Numbered from the stretch's first letter, positions 23,311 through 36,835 are shown. The stretch: 64,000 nucleotides of DNA from Anoplopoma fimbria (GCF_027596085.1 NC_072472.1:19383680-19447679), one strand, 5' to 3'. A program made the numbers and translations. The notes: a model not told the origin generated them from the letters alone.

Positions 23311-25780
23311 TTACCAGACCTTTGTAGCTCAAGGCTACATTAGCAGCATACTACTATTATAACACAAATTAATCTGCAAAAGTAACGGTTGGCAATGAAA
23401 GTTTTGACAAGAAACCATAATGTGTAGGAAAAAAAAGATTGCTGTAGAGGATGCGTAATACAGAACAATGATGTCTATGTTTTGCGACAAACCCTCAATT
23501 AAGGTTGAGAAAAAACATGAAACAGAATTTCCACTACAGGGTGGAAAAAGGTAATTTCAACAGGTTCTTACATGGAGCGGTAATCTAATCCCTTGAAGAA
23601 CGGGCAGTGTGATGAAAGAGGCTGACATGACACCAAAGATGACATGCAGGAAGACTGAAGACGAAAAAAGGGTTCATTACTTGTACAGCCAGGAGAGCGA
23701 TGTGCACGTGGACTCCCACTTAACAAGTCAAACTGACATCTCTGGCTAGGATAAGAAAGAGGTTACAAAAAATAACATAAACATTCTGAAAGGAAAGGTA
23801 GAGCAGTGGAGCCTATTTTATATGTCTCACTTCTTGAGAGTTATAGTGTAAATATATATATATTTTTAAATACATAATAATAATTAATGATAATAATAAT
23901 AATAATAAAAATAATTAAATAGCTGAACAACAAACATGGCTTTTGTTTTGATATTTAAAATAAATACATAAATAAATGACTCCACACCCCAACGATTTTT
24001 GTACAGTCAAAGGTTTTAAATAGCTGTCCACACTAGCCACCAGGCAGTAAAATAAAGCTACAAGTGTTTCCATCAATTACCCCCCTAATAGACCCAAACA
24101 GTGGACAGTTTACTGACCTTCCAACCCCCAATTAATGCTCTGCATTTGTAAGAGCTCAAGACAGGGAGAGGAGAGTCCGGACCTCTCTCTCCACAGAGAG
24201 GAATAAAAGTGAAGGGGTGTGGAGAGAGTGTCAGCCCCGATCAGATGAGATCCGCTGAGTACGCCAGGCTATCATAATGTCTCCGAGATGATGAGACAGT
24301 GAATAATGGAGAGACATCCAGTTAGCTGCATGGCACTAATGTGTCCCAGTTTCACTGCAAACTTTACACACAGTGCAGAGAAGAGAGTAAGGGGTCGAAT
24401 TAGTTTTTCGTTTATCTTATTTAAACTTAAAAAGGAATCTGAACGTGTTTATATGCGGAAGTGACCGATATTTGTTCCGCATTAATTAAAGTTTCTTGAA
24501 TCACTTTCTCACTCGCAGTGTTGTTATTTTCGACAAACTTACAGTCTGTTAATATTGATGACTTGCTTTCTCAATACTGACAACTTGTTTGAATGCACAC
24601 TTCAGCAGCTTTGAAGAGCACACAAGGCTTCAGACTGAGGGAGTAATATATTGATCTGGGAAGGCAAAACAGCCAGAAGCAACCAGGAGCACTAGATTTT
24701 CATTGTTCAGCGTCGGCTTCAGCCTGTTTTCACAGGTAGCCGCAAGGCTGCGGAGGCCTTTGTGTGCGCTAATGAATAGAAAATACCTTCATGTGCCTGC
24801 TTCTCTGTTTTTGTGTGAAGGTTTTTATTTTTTATTTTGTGTGTGCATCCGAGGAGAGCCGCAAAATTTAATCAAAACATTGTACTACCATACAAAGACT
24901 CCGTGCAGCTTAGTGCCACTAAATGAGCTAAATTAGCCTTGAATCTCGTTCTCAGCGGTGTAGCAAGGAATGGAAAGCTGCTCACAGAGACGGTGAAACG
25001 GGCTCACAGATAGAAAAGAGATTGAATGGGTTTGCGGGTCGGGAAGGTGTGCGATAACCTGGCGTCCAAGCGTGACAAGGAATCACTTTCAACACAGGCG
25101 CCTTGCACCCGACTCACTGGCTTAGATTATTACACAAACCTAGAGACACACCAATCATAGGATCGCTCATGTGTTGTATTACAATGTGGGAACCCGAGTT
25201 CAGCTGTAGCGTCGTCTGGAATCTATACTCTTCAGTCGGAGAATGTCAGAAATCCAATATACTGTAGTCGCAGACATTCATACACCTTGTATCTAATATA
25301 GAATTTCATTCTTCCCAAGATATTACTGGTTCAATTCTGTGAGCTTCAAGGGCCCTTTCATTACAATTTCAAGACCTCTGCTTCGGATCAAACTCTATTT
25401 CCACCGTGTGTGACTGTCGTAACTCTGTTAGCGATGGGAAGAAGGGTTGAGTTCAACTCAATAGGAAATGTCTACTGTAGATGCAATGCTCTTTGATTTC
25501 TGCTTTACCCTAGTGTCATTTTTCTGTTTGCTCCCTCTGACAAACACTCTACAAACTATTATTTTTGTTATCATAGATAAAAAATATCATGAGATAAATA
25601 CATACAAAGAAAAGGCATCTTAAATGGGAAACTGTGTGTAATTTAAAGATATGCAAAATATCTGACAGTACAAACTAGTAGCCAAATTGAAGCTTTGGTT
25701 TTGTGTCACCTGGATTATTACTCAGTAGTTTTGTAGAATACTAAATAAAGGAAAAACTGGTCCTTTAACTGAGATACACG
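23311..25780. other. Non-coding sequence, no gene seen
   Basis: AT-rich with an (AAT)n-like stretch at 23876-23920. No coding exon supported. A splice-flanked segment at 23572-23655 was examined and rejected as an LHFPL exon because the required phase contains a stop. Confidence 0.4.
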
Positions 25781-25782
25781 GT

Positions 25783-26080
25783 TAACTAATCCAGAATAAT
25801 GCAGCTTGTGTAGGTCTTTCTTATGGGTTGAGAACAAATGTTACTAAAATATATGACGGCCTCGAATGTCTTGTATTGAAGTGAAAAATTGATCACTGTA
25901 TTTGTTGGTGGTTTTATTAGGAGAGTCATAACAACAGCTTCATTTATTTTTTAACAAGAACTACCCTAAAGAGCAGTTACACAAAAGACCAGTGCTTTTT
26001 GGGCTTCTGTTTTTATGCCTCAAGTTTGGCTTTAAAGCATACCCTGCTTTATCATCTATTTTACTCTACATGGGACCATA
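25783..26080 (+). pseudogene. Decayed LINE-like reverse transcriptase tail (possible)
   Basis: One plus-strand frame reads LIQNNAACVGLSYGLRTNVTK, resembling the (I/V)QN.AAR..... segment near the end of many non-LTR retrotransposon reverse transcriptases. Stops and probable frameshifts follow. No intact ORF and no clear ends. The assignment rests on one short motif. Confidence 0.3.
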
Positions 26081-26157
26081 ATTTAGTAAATGAACATCAT
26101 GCATTAATTATTGAGACCATAAATGTATGTTTACAATGTTTATCTTGTATTAAATCA

Positions 26158-26290
26158 AGTGAGAAGTAGGGTCATTTTCTCATAGACTTCTATTCAATCT
26201 GACTTCCTTTAGCAACCAGTGGAGTCGCCCCCTGATGGCCAGTAGAGAGAATGCAAGTTTAAGGCACTTCCACATTGGCTTCACTTCTCG
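26158..26290. repeat. Teleost interspersed repeat fragment
   Basis: The stretch with GTAGGGTCATTTTCTCATAG, then CAACCAGTGGAGTCGCCCC, then GAATGCAAGTTTAAGGCACT is one I recognise as highly repeated across percomorph genomes. The class (SINE or MITE tail) is not certain. It carries a CTCF-like core on the minus strand (26224-26242). Confidence 0.55.
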
Positions 26291-27070
26291 GATAAACTGT
26301 TATTCAGGACGGCATGCTGCGAGAGGTTATTTTACTTTACTATATCAGTTAATAATTTATACGGTTGAAAAAAATAATAATACGCGAAAAGAGCATTCCT
26401 TTAATAATGAATAAGTATTATTTGGTGTGAGGGCTGCATGGGCTTTCTATGTTATATCTTTTGTGTTGTGTTATCTGAATTGTGTCACTGGTCACTGTTT
26501 AATTCACAGTAGACGTTTGTAACGGCTTGTTATGTAAGTACATTGTGATGAGGAGTGTGAATGTGTATTTCTGTATTGCCACCATGCAAACAGTGTACTC
26601 TGCAGGAAGATTACCCTCTACAATGCAAAAGCTAATGTGGATTTTAATAAACAAACTTACATAAAATATACTAAGTGCACTAATTATTGCCGCCCCTGGC
26701 TCAGACAGAGAGATGTCTACCACGCAGTTAAACACAGTGGCCTTGTACTGAAGCAGGGCGACTCACTGTCTAAACAAAATTTACAGCTGAACGGTCGCTT
26801 AGTTCACCAACAGTCTACTAACTAACGGTCTTTGTGTTCTCCTTTATTAAGGATGGACACTTTAAAGTGCTTTATAATGAGACGTCAGCAGGAGTAAGAC
26901 ACTTACATTGAAAAATAAGACAGGACAGGTTATACAATATACGTTTAAAGCCTTGCAGCCAGCGAGAAGTCGGATATATTAGAAGAGACTAATGCGCTGC
27001 TTATCTTCTCGGACCTACAAACCAGACAGACAAACAGACAGACAGCCCCATTGGGACGAAAGCAGTCAGA

Positions 27071-27125
27071 CTCTTCTTGTAATGTTCTTTTGTATTCACG
27101 CTACAAAAGAACATTACAAGAAGAG
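27071..27125. repeat. Perfect 24-bp hairpin with 7-nt loop
   Basis: 27071-27094 and 27102-27125 are exact reverse complements with loop TTCACGC. The arms begin CTCTTCTTGTAATG and the flanks do not continue the pairing. No recognised element surrounds it. Confidence 0.9.
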
Positions 27126-30100
27126 CCACAGTGGTCCTTTGGGTGTCACCAGCACCCACTGCTTACTCTCCCTCCTGAAAAAGACTTCTCATGCGGCTGC
27201 TGTCCAGACGTGGACATTATCTGCTCTCTACTTCAAAGACACGTGAATGAGCACACGCATTAGTCTGTGGCCCGACACCACCACAGACTTGTTTGATGTC
27301 ACATTACCTCGCACGCCGAAGACATAAGCACACAAGGCAGTGGGTGTGAAAAAAACCAACATATTTTATTTTCTCTGCCTCCCAAAGAGGTTGCTTGCCT
27401 TCTTCCAGGCGTAGGTGTAGGCGAATGCGAAATACAACAACAAAACATGTGTAATAAATCTGGATTTGCCAACGCAGTGCTCGTTTGTTTATGTTGCCTT
27501 GCGTGTTTGTCATTGATGAAACATGGTGACAGGAAACATATGCCCGGAAAACGGGCTGAGAGATGTTGCTTAATTACGGATGCAGGCCCAAAGCTATACA
27601 TCAGCAGCTGCTGTTCTACGACGGTGTCTTCCTCCACCACGTTCTTTATCATCTAGTCTCACGTTCTTCTGTTCCATAAGTGATTTTTCCATGAACGGAG
27701 CAGGTGAGCTGATCCCGCTCTAGTCCCTATGTAGTACTAATAACCCAGATGTGATCAGGCTAAGCTGATGTAAATGAGGTGCTGATTTACAGCAACAGCC
27801 TATGGCAGTAAACACAGAGTTACTGGTATATTGTATACATATAGTAGGAACATCCAGTGTTTGCATATACACACAGTCAACGGTGCAGGAAAAGAGTGTC
27901 ACAAAAACACTTGAGGGTCAACAGCGGTTTCACAAGTAAATCCAAACGATTAAGCTCTTAACTGCATAATTTAATCATTGTGTGTACAAGCTGGAAGTAC
28001 ACACAGCGTATGTGTGTGTGTGTGTGTGTGTGTGTTCGGTAATGAAAGCATAACAAAAGGGCAGTGGATAACAGCGGTGTGTCTCTAGGAAATTGCCTTT
28101 TCACCGGCCGCACACAAGGAGTATTTCCATTTCCAGCCCCCCTCCTCTATCTCCAGGCGGATGGAAGATGGGGATGGATAATTTCTGTTTCTCTCTCACA
28201 CAGCGAGTGAGTGCAAATAGTTTTTTTTCCCCCCTCGACCTCCAGTCCGGCAGCAGGGAGGAGGAATTGGAGGGACGTCCAAAACAAAGATGTGACGGCG
28301 CATTAAGGAGATACCACAGTTAAAGATAGAAGGAAGAGCAGAGGAACATGTAAGAAGGCCACAAATGACGAAATCAATCGTCTTTAAAAGAAAATGAGTT
28401 TAAATAACAACTCAGCTCTTCATTCAGACCCCCCCCCCCATGAGTCCCCATTGCTAACGTATCTAAATGTGCATTGAGTTTGTTCCATTACTCCGACCCC
28501 TCCGTGTGCTCAAGGTGAGGAATCGTAGTGTAGTGGAGGATGAAAGTTTTTTGGGAGTTTGTTGGGAGTTGAACTGTGCCAGCAATGAATCTCCAGGTAG
28601 TCAGCTGGGACCTGGCGAAGCGTGGGCACAAACAGCAGGGACTCCATCCTAATGTGATGAGCTGTGCTCTAGTCTGCACACAGCCATGTTGATAATTAAG
28701 CTCAGTGCGCCTCTGGGAAATTATGCTAATGACGCTCCTCCGACTGCCTACATTTTTCGGAAACATTCGGCTTAAGGTGATCACGTACACAGCGGCGACT
28801 TAAACACTACTTCCTTAATAAATGTTTCTGAGGGCGATTTAAGGAGAAGAGGGAAAAAGGACAATGGGGAGAGAGAGAGAGAGAGAGAGAGTGGAGAGAG
28901 GAAAAGGTCCGTTTTCAAGGATTTAATGAAGTGCTTTGGAAAGGACATTTCCAACAGTTTTAATGACAGCAAGTGAAAATAAAAGTTAACTTAAGCAGTT
29001 AAAAGTAAAAGGGACAGAGTTTCAGCAGGTGCGTAAATGGGTAGATTTGACAGTCAGTAGCCGTGATGAACAATAGCTGGGGGCAATCAATTTGTTAGGT
29101 CCAGCTTGCCTTTTCAGTTACCAGAAAGATGTGAAAGAAAGAAAGAAAGAAAAAGCAGTCGAACGCTCAGAACATCCAAAAAGCTGGTTTGGGAATTACT
29201 TGTCAGAGTCCTTGTGAAAGAGACTTTTTAAAAGAAATAATCAAACCATTTTCTGTGGGAACGGTCCGCTGCTGTCAAACGGAGACAAAAAAAAAAGCTA
29301 CTGACCTTGACCTACGAAAAGAGATAAAAGAGTGAGAAAGAGAAAGCCGATGAGGAAATAAAAATACAGGGAGTTGGGAGAGATTAGCGGGGCAATAAAA
29401 TAGCTTCTGCTATCTTCAGAGTGAGCAGGCCTGCCTGTGGACCGGTCAATCAGTTCAGTAATAGGTCTGTTTATCACTGACTCATTCACAGCGCTCCAAG
29501 CTCACACAGAGGCCTGCAGAGTTGGTTAAAGCCCCCCGGTCCAGAATGCGTTTGTGCATGTAAATGTTTTGTTTAGTCTCTTACTCTACAAGCTTTTTGC
29601 ATCTTGGAGATCATATCGGAGGATTAAACATGGCTTTAATGATTCCCGGTGTGGCACTGCGGCAACAGAGACAATGATACAGACACAAAGTACTGAAGAT
29701 AAGACAATAAGCAGTTACAGTATGAGAACATATTGTCGAAACTCGAAACAGATACAGAAATAAAGACGCTGTTGTAAAGGGATTACAGGTGAATAATATA
29801 AAGGACATATTCAACATTTTTGAAAATGCGCTTATTCACTTTCTTGCCGAGAGTTTGATGAGAAAATTGAGACGACAAGTCATGTCAGTAATTTCAGAGG
29901 TAAGAAATAATTCACCTACCAACATCTCTAAAGCTCACTAAATAACACAGAAACTAAATTGTAAAAACTACAAGGTTTTATGAGGGTTATAAACTGGAGT
30001 ATTTCCTATTGGTTGTCATGTCTTTTGTAAAACCCATAAAGAGTTATAATTTCTTTTACTTTTTATTTTTTGTATGGATTGAACATGCAAAATCAGATAA

Positions 30101-30748
30101 GAGAAGGACAGCAAAGCAAATTGAGGAAACAATAAAAGAAAGAAAGAAATACTTGATGCCCAGCATAGCATGCAGTAAGTTGGACACCATCTTCACAGCC
30201 TCCAAACAAGGACCACTTCAGTGTCTCTCAGCTCCCAGTGCATGCTGAGCCATCTGAACTCATGCTTATGACTGTGAATCTCCATCCTGGGAGCACTGTA
30301 GCGATGACACATGAATATCACGCGCTGCATCCAATCTGTCATATTAATTACTTTCATTTCCATAATACCATCTATTTTTGTTGCAAATGAATTTACACCT
30401 CAGACAAATTGCTTGTCCTTGACTTCCACATCCCTTATGAGGCGACCCACAGCGCAAACATGGGGTTGTGTCAGTGCACCGCCTTACCGAACCCCTAATC
30501 TGTCCCTCAATCCATCCACAGCACCTCACAGATTGAATTAGCACGGGAGACGAAGTACCTCACATGCATGGATGGGAAAATAAATAATAATAACGCAAGA
30601 GAGAAAGTGGGGAATAGATTGAGGACATCAATCAACTGTGAAAAGTTGCGCTCACCGTGACGATGTGGTGTTGTGTGAGGAGACAGTCAATGAGGGAACA
30701 ACGGATTGTGTGGTGAAACCTGAAGATCTGTCCCTGTGCTGTCTGTGT

Positions 30749-30787
<39 letters not shown>

Positions 30788-31166
30788 CATGTATACAGCC
30801 GTGTGTCTGACATTAACACCCTGATTGTGTTGACAGCCTATGGCCCTGAGGCTAAGCCCTTAAGCTAGACGTCTCCTGGGTTCAGTAGCTCAGGTCCATC
30901 GGGGGAAATGTCAGCCGTGAAAGTCAGAACAAGCCGGCGACACCGGTAGGAGCATTTTGTATCCAGCTGTGCTGTGGCATCACAGTTCACATCTGTGTGC
31001 AATAGAGTCAGTAGGGAGAACATACAAAAATGAATGTGTATGTATTATGCAAAGCAGATGATAGATACTAAATGAGGAATTGGTTTAACTCTATTTGTTC
31101 CCACATGGTTATTTTCATAAAAAAACATGTTTCTAAATCAGTGTGCCCTCCCCCACCTGAGGCCAA
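27126..31166. other. Non-coding sequence with short microsatellites, no gene seen
   Basis: Contains (TG)n at 28011-28035 and 30741-30788, a GA run at 28867-28890 and a C-run at 28430-28439. No exon with homology or splice support. Confidence 0.4.
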
Positions 31167-31645
31167 GAAACACAAAACAACTTCAAACAGACACAAAAAC
31201 AACAAATAGATGCAAAACAACAACAAAGAGATGGAAAACAACCAAAAAGACACACAAAACAACCACAGAGACACAAAACAACTACAAAGTGACACAAAAC
31301 AACCAAGAACAAACACAAAGCAACCATAAAGAGACACAAAACAACATTAAAGAGATGCAAAAGAACAACAAAAAAAGTGAAAAAACAACCACGAAGAAAT
31401 GCTAAACAACAAATAGATGCAAAACAACAACAACGAGACGGAAAACAACCACAGAGACACAAAACAACCAAAAAGAAACACAAAACAACCACAGAGATAT
31501 AAAACAACCATGAAGAGACACAAAACAACCACAAAGAGACACGAAACAACAACCACAAACAGACACAACAACAACAACAAAGAGATGCTAATCTAATCAA
31601 CCACAAAGAGACATTAAGTGACTACAAAGATTTGTGAAACAACTT
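31167..31645. repeat. Degenerate minisatellite, unit about 20-21 bp (ACACAAAACAACCACAAAGAG)
   Basis: Roughly 480 bp of imperfect tandem copies rich in CACAAAACAAC and CAAAGAG words. Because the unit is near a multiple of three, several minus-strand frames stay open and read as cysteine/leucine/valine-rich peptides (CFVSLWLF-like); these are not credible genes. Confidence 0.85.
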
Positions 31646-31730
31646 GAGACAAGAAGAAAACGCAGCCATACCGTTGGTGGTCTTTTCCTATTTGGAGTTA
31701 CAAATAGCAGCAATTTGTTGATATTATATC

Positions 31731-32567
31731 TGGTGCTGGGCAACGTTTAAATTTTTTAATCGCGATTAATCGCATGATTTCTGCGAATAATCGCGGTTAA
31801 ACGCATTGTGATGCGCAAAATTCAATAATGAATTCAAAAGTAGTGTATTGCGCACTTTTATTTTAAAAGTACTGCTATATGAACAAAAGTGAAATAACAT
31901 TTGTCTTGCAAACACTTATAAATAAGGTGCTTTTTAACAGCAGTATTCCCTTTACACAGTAGCAGTTAAAATATTTCTTGTAAATCTCAACTTAAACATT
32001 AATGGAATCAAATCAAATATAAAACCAAAGCTATTTGCCACTGCCAGGGCATTAACGTTTTATCTAGTTTGTTATAGAAAAACAAGTTACCCTCAGAGTC
32101 CAGAGCCACGATCCTAACATTATAACAGGCACCTTCCGAGCAACAGCAAATCAACATTTATAAATCTGTTTTCTTTTTTTTTCCGCTTTTGTAGTGACGG
32201 TGCGTCTTGAGGGAGGCTCATACGTGCCGTCATTCATTGCGATCCTAAGAACGTTCCTCAGACCGACATCTTCCACAATACTATTCGGCCTCCAGTGTGT
32301 AGCTATCCACTTCGCTGTGGCATTTGTTAGCTTGTCTTGCTTTTGTTTATCCATACTTCTCCCTCCACTGTTTGTTAGGACGATTTGCTGGCATCAACGG
32401 TGTGTATTGCATTTAAGTGATACTTCAGACTCTAAGTACTCCGGTGATAAGAAAATTCAACTTTGCAGTGGATACAAAAAACTGCGTTAATGTGCGATAA
32501 AATAATTGTCGGCGTTAATTAATTAATGCGTTAACGCGATAATAACGCGTTAACTTGCCCAGCCCTA
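31731..32567. mobile_element. hAT-superfamily DNA transposon, internally deleted, with 8-bp target duplication
   Basis: The ends are inverted: TGGTGCTGGGCAACGTTTAA on the left, and TAGGGCTGGGCAAGTTAA when the right end is read in reverse; the latter is a classic hAT terminus. The flanking octamer ATTATATC is identical on both sides (31723-31730 and 32568-32575), matching the 8-bp target duplication of hAT elements. Subterminal zones are crowded with TTAATCGC, TTAACGCG and GCGTTAAT words, likely transposase-binding repeats. At 837 bp it is far shorter than an autonomous element and retains only a transposase fragment. Confidence 0.93.
32151..32354 (-). pseudogene. hAT (ZBED-type) transposase remnant
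   Basis: A 67-codon open frame inside the hAT element. The core ATAKWIATHWRPNSIVEDVG and YEPPSRRTVT resemble the region after the BED zinc finger in ZBED-like hAT transposases. The BED finger, catalytic DDE residues and C-terminal dimerisation domain are absent, so it is a deletion relic. Confidence 0.75.
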
Positions 32568-32575
32568 ATTATATC

Positions 32576-33885
32576 ATATAGGAAATATTTAAAGTTGATT
32601 ATTCGGCACTGAATAAACAATATAGCTAGCAATAATGTACAATTCATTCTTGCCAAGAATCCAGGCTTTAAATTTGAGTTCCTCTCATTTGACCTTTACC
32701 ATTAAAGGGTCTCTAAACGCCCCTGATAAACACATGCATGAAAACAGCACAGAAGATGTAGTGGATCTTGCTGAATAAATATACATTTATACATAAACAC
32801 TGTACCCACATTTGATAAAATGCACTGTAGTACTCATAAACTCTAGCTGAACACCTCATGGATAATGAAAAGTGCAAAATGCATGAATTCATGAGGTGGG
32901 CTCTGGACAGGGAACTTATTTTCCATATTGACTGCCACACATTTTTCAAATTGCAGTACATATTCTGAATATGTTTCCTGCGTCCCGGGGTTACAGAGCT
33001 CACTCGGCACATAGATGACCCTGTAACTCAAGTGAGGGAATGTGACAAGGCCTGCTACAGGAACTCACCTCTGTTGTGTATGAATTAATTTTGCATCCAT
33101 AGACAGTTTTAAAAAGGGACGACTTGGCGGCGTGTTGTTTATGAAGCAGAGGAAGTGAGAAAGTGGATCAGTATGAATGTGCTGTGTGCACGGCTGATGT
33201 AGACGAAAGACGATCAGGAGCCCTGCACCTGGGCGCAGTAACTATATATGAGCTCCCATTAATCAGCCTGTGTGTGTGTTGCAAATGTGCCTCTTTGTGT
33301 TGCTTGTGTAGTCTGCACTTAGAACATCTGAAAATAATAAATGAGCGTCCCCGTGTATGAATCTGGTTCTCTATCTGTGTGTATGTGTGTGACTGTGTGT
33401 GTGCGTGTGTGTGTATTGCTCAGCTGGTAGTGTTGGATTGGGGAGGAGACGGTTAACGGTACACACAGACAAAAAATAGGGCTCTTCTAAAGCTGTTGAT
33501 ATTTAGCGTTTTTAGCCCACAAAATATTTTATTTGTGAAAGAAACAAAAACAAATAAATCTGAGAAAGGGAACAGATATCTTTGGAAAATATGTTTATTA
33601 TATTAAGGGCCTTTTATTATTTTTTTACCTTATTTTTTACCAGTTGAGATAAAATATATTTTACAATAGAAACCTGACCAAATAGAGTGCTCTTCGATTT
33701 CAAATACACAATTTAAAAAACAACAAGAGTAAAAACTAAAGTCCATAAACCAACAAAACAGGTGTATGATAAATACGGCAAAAAAAAATAAACAAGACAT
33801 GACAACATTATGTTGTTACAAGAACAGTTTGTAATTTAAACTTCTGTTAACCTTTGTTTGCAATTGGCAACAGACATGAGGGACT
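32576..33885. other. Non-coding sequence, no gene seen
   Basis: AT-rich, with an imperfect TG tract at 33376-33415. No supportable exon. Confidence 0.4.
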
Positions 33886-34161
33886 CTAGACTGAGTCTAG
33901 CCTGAAGATCATTCCAAGACTAAGGAATGTAATAAAACACAGTCCTTTTCCAGTCTCAGTCCTCACAGGTGTCAACTTAAAGCTCAGCCAATTACTGGAC
34001 CCGAGATTGTGGTAGTTTGTCCAGCGCTGAAAAAGAGTCTTTGTACCCGGAATCATCTCAGTACAGTGATTTAGGAAAGCTTTTTGCTCTGTCTGTGAGA
34101 GTCCACGTGGTATACCTCCAGTTTGAAAGGAACTGTGGCTGTTTCTGCAGTGAATAAGCAC
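33886..34161 (-). pseudogene. Decayed LINE ORF2 C-terminal fragment (possible)
   Basis: The minus-strand frame reads LGSSNWLSFKLTPVRTETGK and then GMIFRLDSV, resembling the VP.VRTE.GK..F....W..L motif near the 3' end of several fish non-LTR elements. No stop falls inside the 91 codons, but frame drift is apparent at the GMIF segment and both ends are ragged. Confidence 0.35.
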
Positions 34162-34545
34162 AATCCAATATTGCTTTGAAATGTCGTCGGTTTAGTCATG
34201 TTTACTGGAGGAAAAGTTTGATTTGGCAAATAAAAGTAATCCTTGTGGGAAAAAAGTCCTGCTATGGTACAAACCTAGAGGATCGTTGCCTGACAATATA
34301 TTGAATTCTTTATGAAGAGTGCAGTGTGTGTGTACGTGTGTGTGTCTGTGGCAGTTGGGGGGAGGGGGGGGGGGGGGGGGAGCAGCAGCTACATAATGAA
34401 TCCCTACAGGAGACATGGGGCCCTGCTGGGCTGCTGTGATGAAGCTCTACGCTGCCATTGCTCCCTGACCCACTGGCATTAAGGAAAAATGGAAACCATT
34501 ACCTTCAGCCTCCACCTCCGCCTACCAAGTGGGGGACCTGGACCG

Positions 34546-34652
<107 letters not shown>

Positions 34653-34851
34653 GAATGGGAACAGGAATGAGGTTGAGGTTTACACGGGTCACAGCAGGGG
34701 ATGCAGACCTGACAGCTGCTGAATATGAGGAATATGTCTGTCGCAACATTGACAGGCTGTAGTATGGAGCAGGTGTGTGTATGTCATGTAAAGTAAAGCC
34801 AAATATGCCCAAGAGAAGATCTTACAACCCTCCAAACAGCTTTAGCCAAAA

Positions 34852-34853
<2 letters not shown>

Positions 34854-34900
<47 letters not shown>
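34854..34900. repeat. Poly(T) tract of 47 bases
   Basis: Uninterrupted T run; on the minus strand it is poly(A), as left by retroposition, but no recognisable retroelement body adjoins it. It could also reflect assembly slippage. Confidence 0.9.
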
Positions 34901-34906
<6 letters not shown>

Positions 34907-35000
34907 GACACACAACAGAGTTAAAAGACAGGGTTTTAAAGAAGATTGGATGATCCCTCTTAGTCACATTCCAGCAGAAATATCTAAAAAGAGCCAGGAC

Positions 35001-35003
<3 letters not shown>

Positions 35004-35034
<31 letters not shown>
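35004..35034. repeat. (TG)n microsatellite
   Basis: About 15 perfect TG units. Confidence 0.95.
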
Positions 35035-35035
<1 letters not shown>

Positions 35036-36009
35036 CGCCATCTAATCTCATCCTTTTTTTATTAGAACTACAGTGTCTTTGTTTGTTATGGATTTCCAAC
35101 AGAGTAAACAGATCATGCTTTTCAGATACGTGTTTGCGTGCGTAACTAGAGGCCATTGTTCAGAAGAGAAAAAAAATAACTCACGACACCCCAAGGGAAC
35201 GAGAACAAAAGGGAGGCTTTTGTCTTAATTCTCTACAATTGATATTTTGCTGGTGTCAGTTCTAGCGGCTGCGTCCTCCTCTGCTGGGTCTCTCAGATTG
35301 GAGTGCCACTGGCTGGAGATAATTTGATCAGCAGATCACTGGGATCAAGTTCATTACAAGAGATGGAGCATCAGGGCAGCCTGCCACAGATGAACCTTTA
35401 AGATAAGATGGGCTCTGCTTTTCCTTTATCTCTTCATTGGTATTCCCTTTCCCTTTCTCCCCCCCTTTTACTGTTATAGTTTTAAAGTAATGAAGGAATT
35501 GGGTAATGACTAATGACAATCAATCACATTTCCCTAGTATGGAAACATGAAATATATTTTGTAAGAATCTTCTAAATCTGCCCTAAAGCTATTAGCATCT
35601 AGTGATCTGGTGAGAGTCCCGGATTTAAATAAGGTGATGGGTGTTTTTGCAAAGAAACTAGTGACGATGAAACAACTTTTAAGTTAACACAGCTCACTCT
35701 GTCACTCTGTGTTTTATGGCTGTTTAATGAATCGTGCAGAAGTTTGCCAGGCTTCATGTCAAACTGGGATCAGCTTGACATGATTGAAAGTGTGGGAGTT
35801 GATGACAGCTGATGGAGGTGTAGACTGAGACACTGTCACAAAAAAAAAAAAGGTGTGCGGAGTCTCTTCTCATGATAAACTGTGGCTGTTAAATAACACT
35901 CATTTCTGAGGGAAGTTCTGCCTGAATACATGCATGTCATTCATCTGGCATATAGCTGGTGTCTGCTATGTTTTTAAGGTAAATTGCAGGATTTTCAGTC
36001 AGTATGCAG

Positions 36010-36075
36010 TGTGGACCGGTAGCTGGAGAGGTGCCAGTTCACTTCCCATGCTCTGCCGAGGTGCCCTTGAATGAT
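36010..36075. repeat. Short teleost interspersed-repeat fragment
   Basis: GGAGAGGTGCCAGTTCAC, then CTGCCGAGGTGCCCTTGA, is a phrase I recognise from a common fish retroelement tail. Only about 65 bp remain. Confidence 0.4.
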
Positions 36076-36193
36076 GATGGTCCGTTCAGACTCGGTGTAT
36101 TCTTTTAAATTTCTTAGCTCTTGCGTCTCTTACATCTTTAATGAGCGTCTCCCTTCCTCCCTCTGTGGACCATGAGCGCGACACACAGGTGCA

Positions 36194-36326
<133 letters not shown>

Positions 36327-36694
36327 CAATAACATCTCTTGAAAAGCTTCCCATGCTAATGGCGTAATGAGGGACAACAGCAGGTCCCCTCGACCTCCTT
36401 CTATGGCATCTCCTTGGAGTTCTTACGTCTCTTGCTCATCCTGCCCTTTAATCGCCAACATATTTTCAGATGTCTACCTTCAGCCTCTCCAGGCCGATAA
36501 ATGGCTTCCATCTCTGCTTCAAATCGATCACATGCTTTCAGATCTGTAAATGAAGGCTTAGGTAACAAGAACGGCCAGAGGGGTAATCAAGAAGACCACC
36601 GAGACACAAAGGAGGGGGGGGCTAATGTGGTGAGGGCATTTCCTTGGTTACAGCAGCCCTTTATGAAAGCAAGCAGAGCAGCGGTGGTAAGACT

Positions 36695-36835
<141 letters not shown>

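Noticed and set aside
23572..23655. Minus-strand segment with an AG acceptor and GTAAG donor, considered as an upstream LHFPL exon
   Set aside because: The only frame that joins the phase-1 acceptor at 21386 contains a stop, and the other frames do not resemble the family.
31167..31645. Regularly repeated array, considered as CRISPR
   Set aside because: Units are degenerate and adjoining, with no unique spacers, and the DNA is from a vertebrate.
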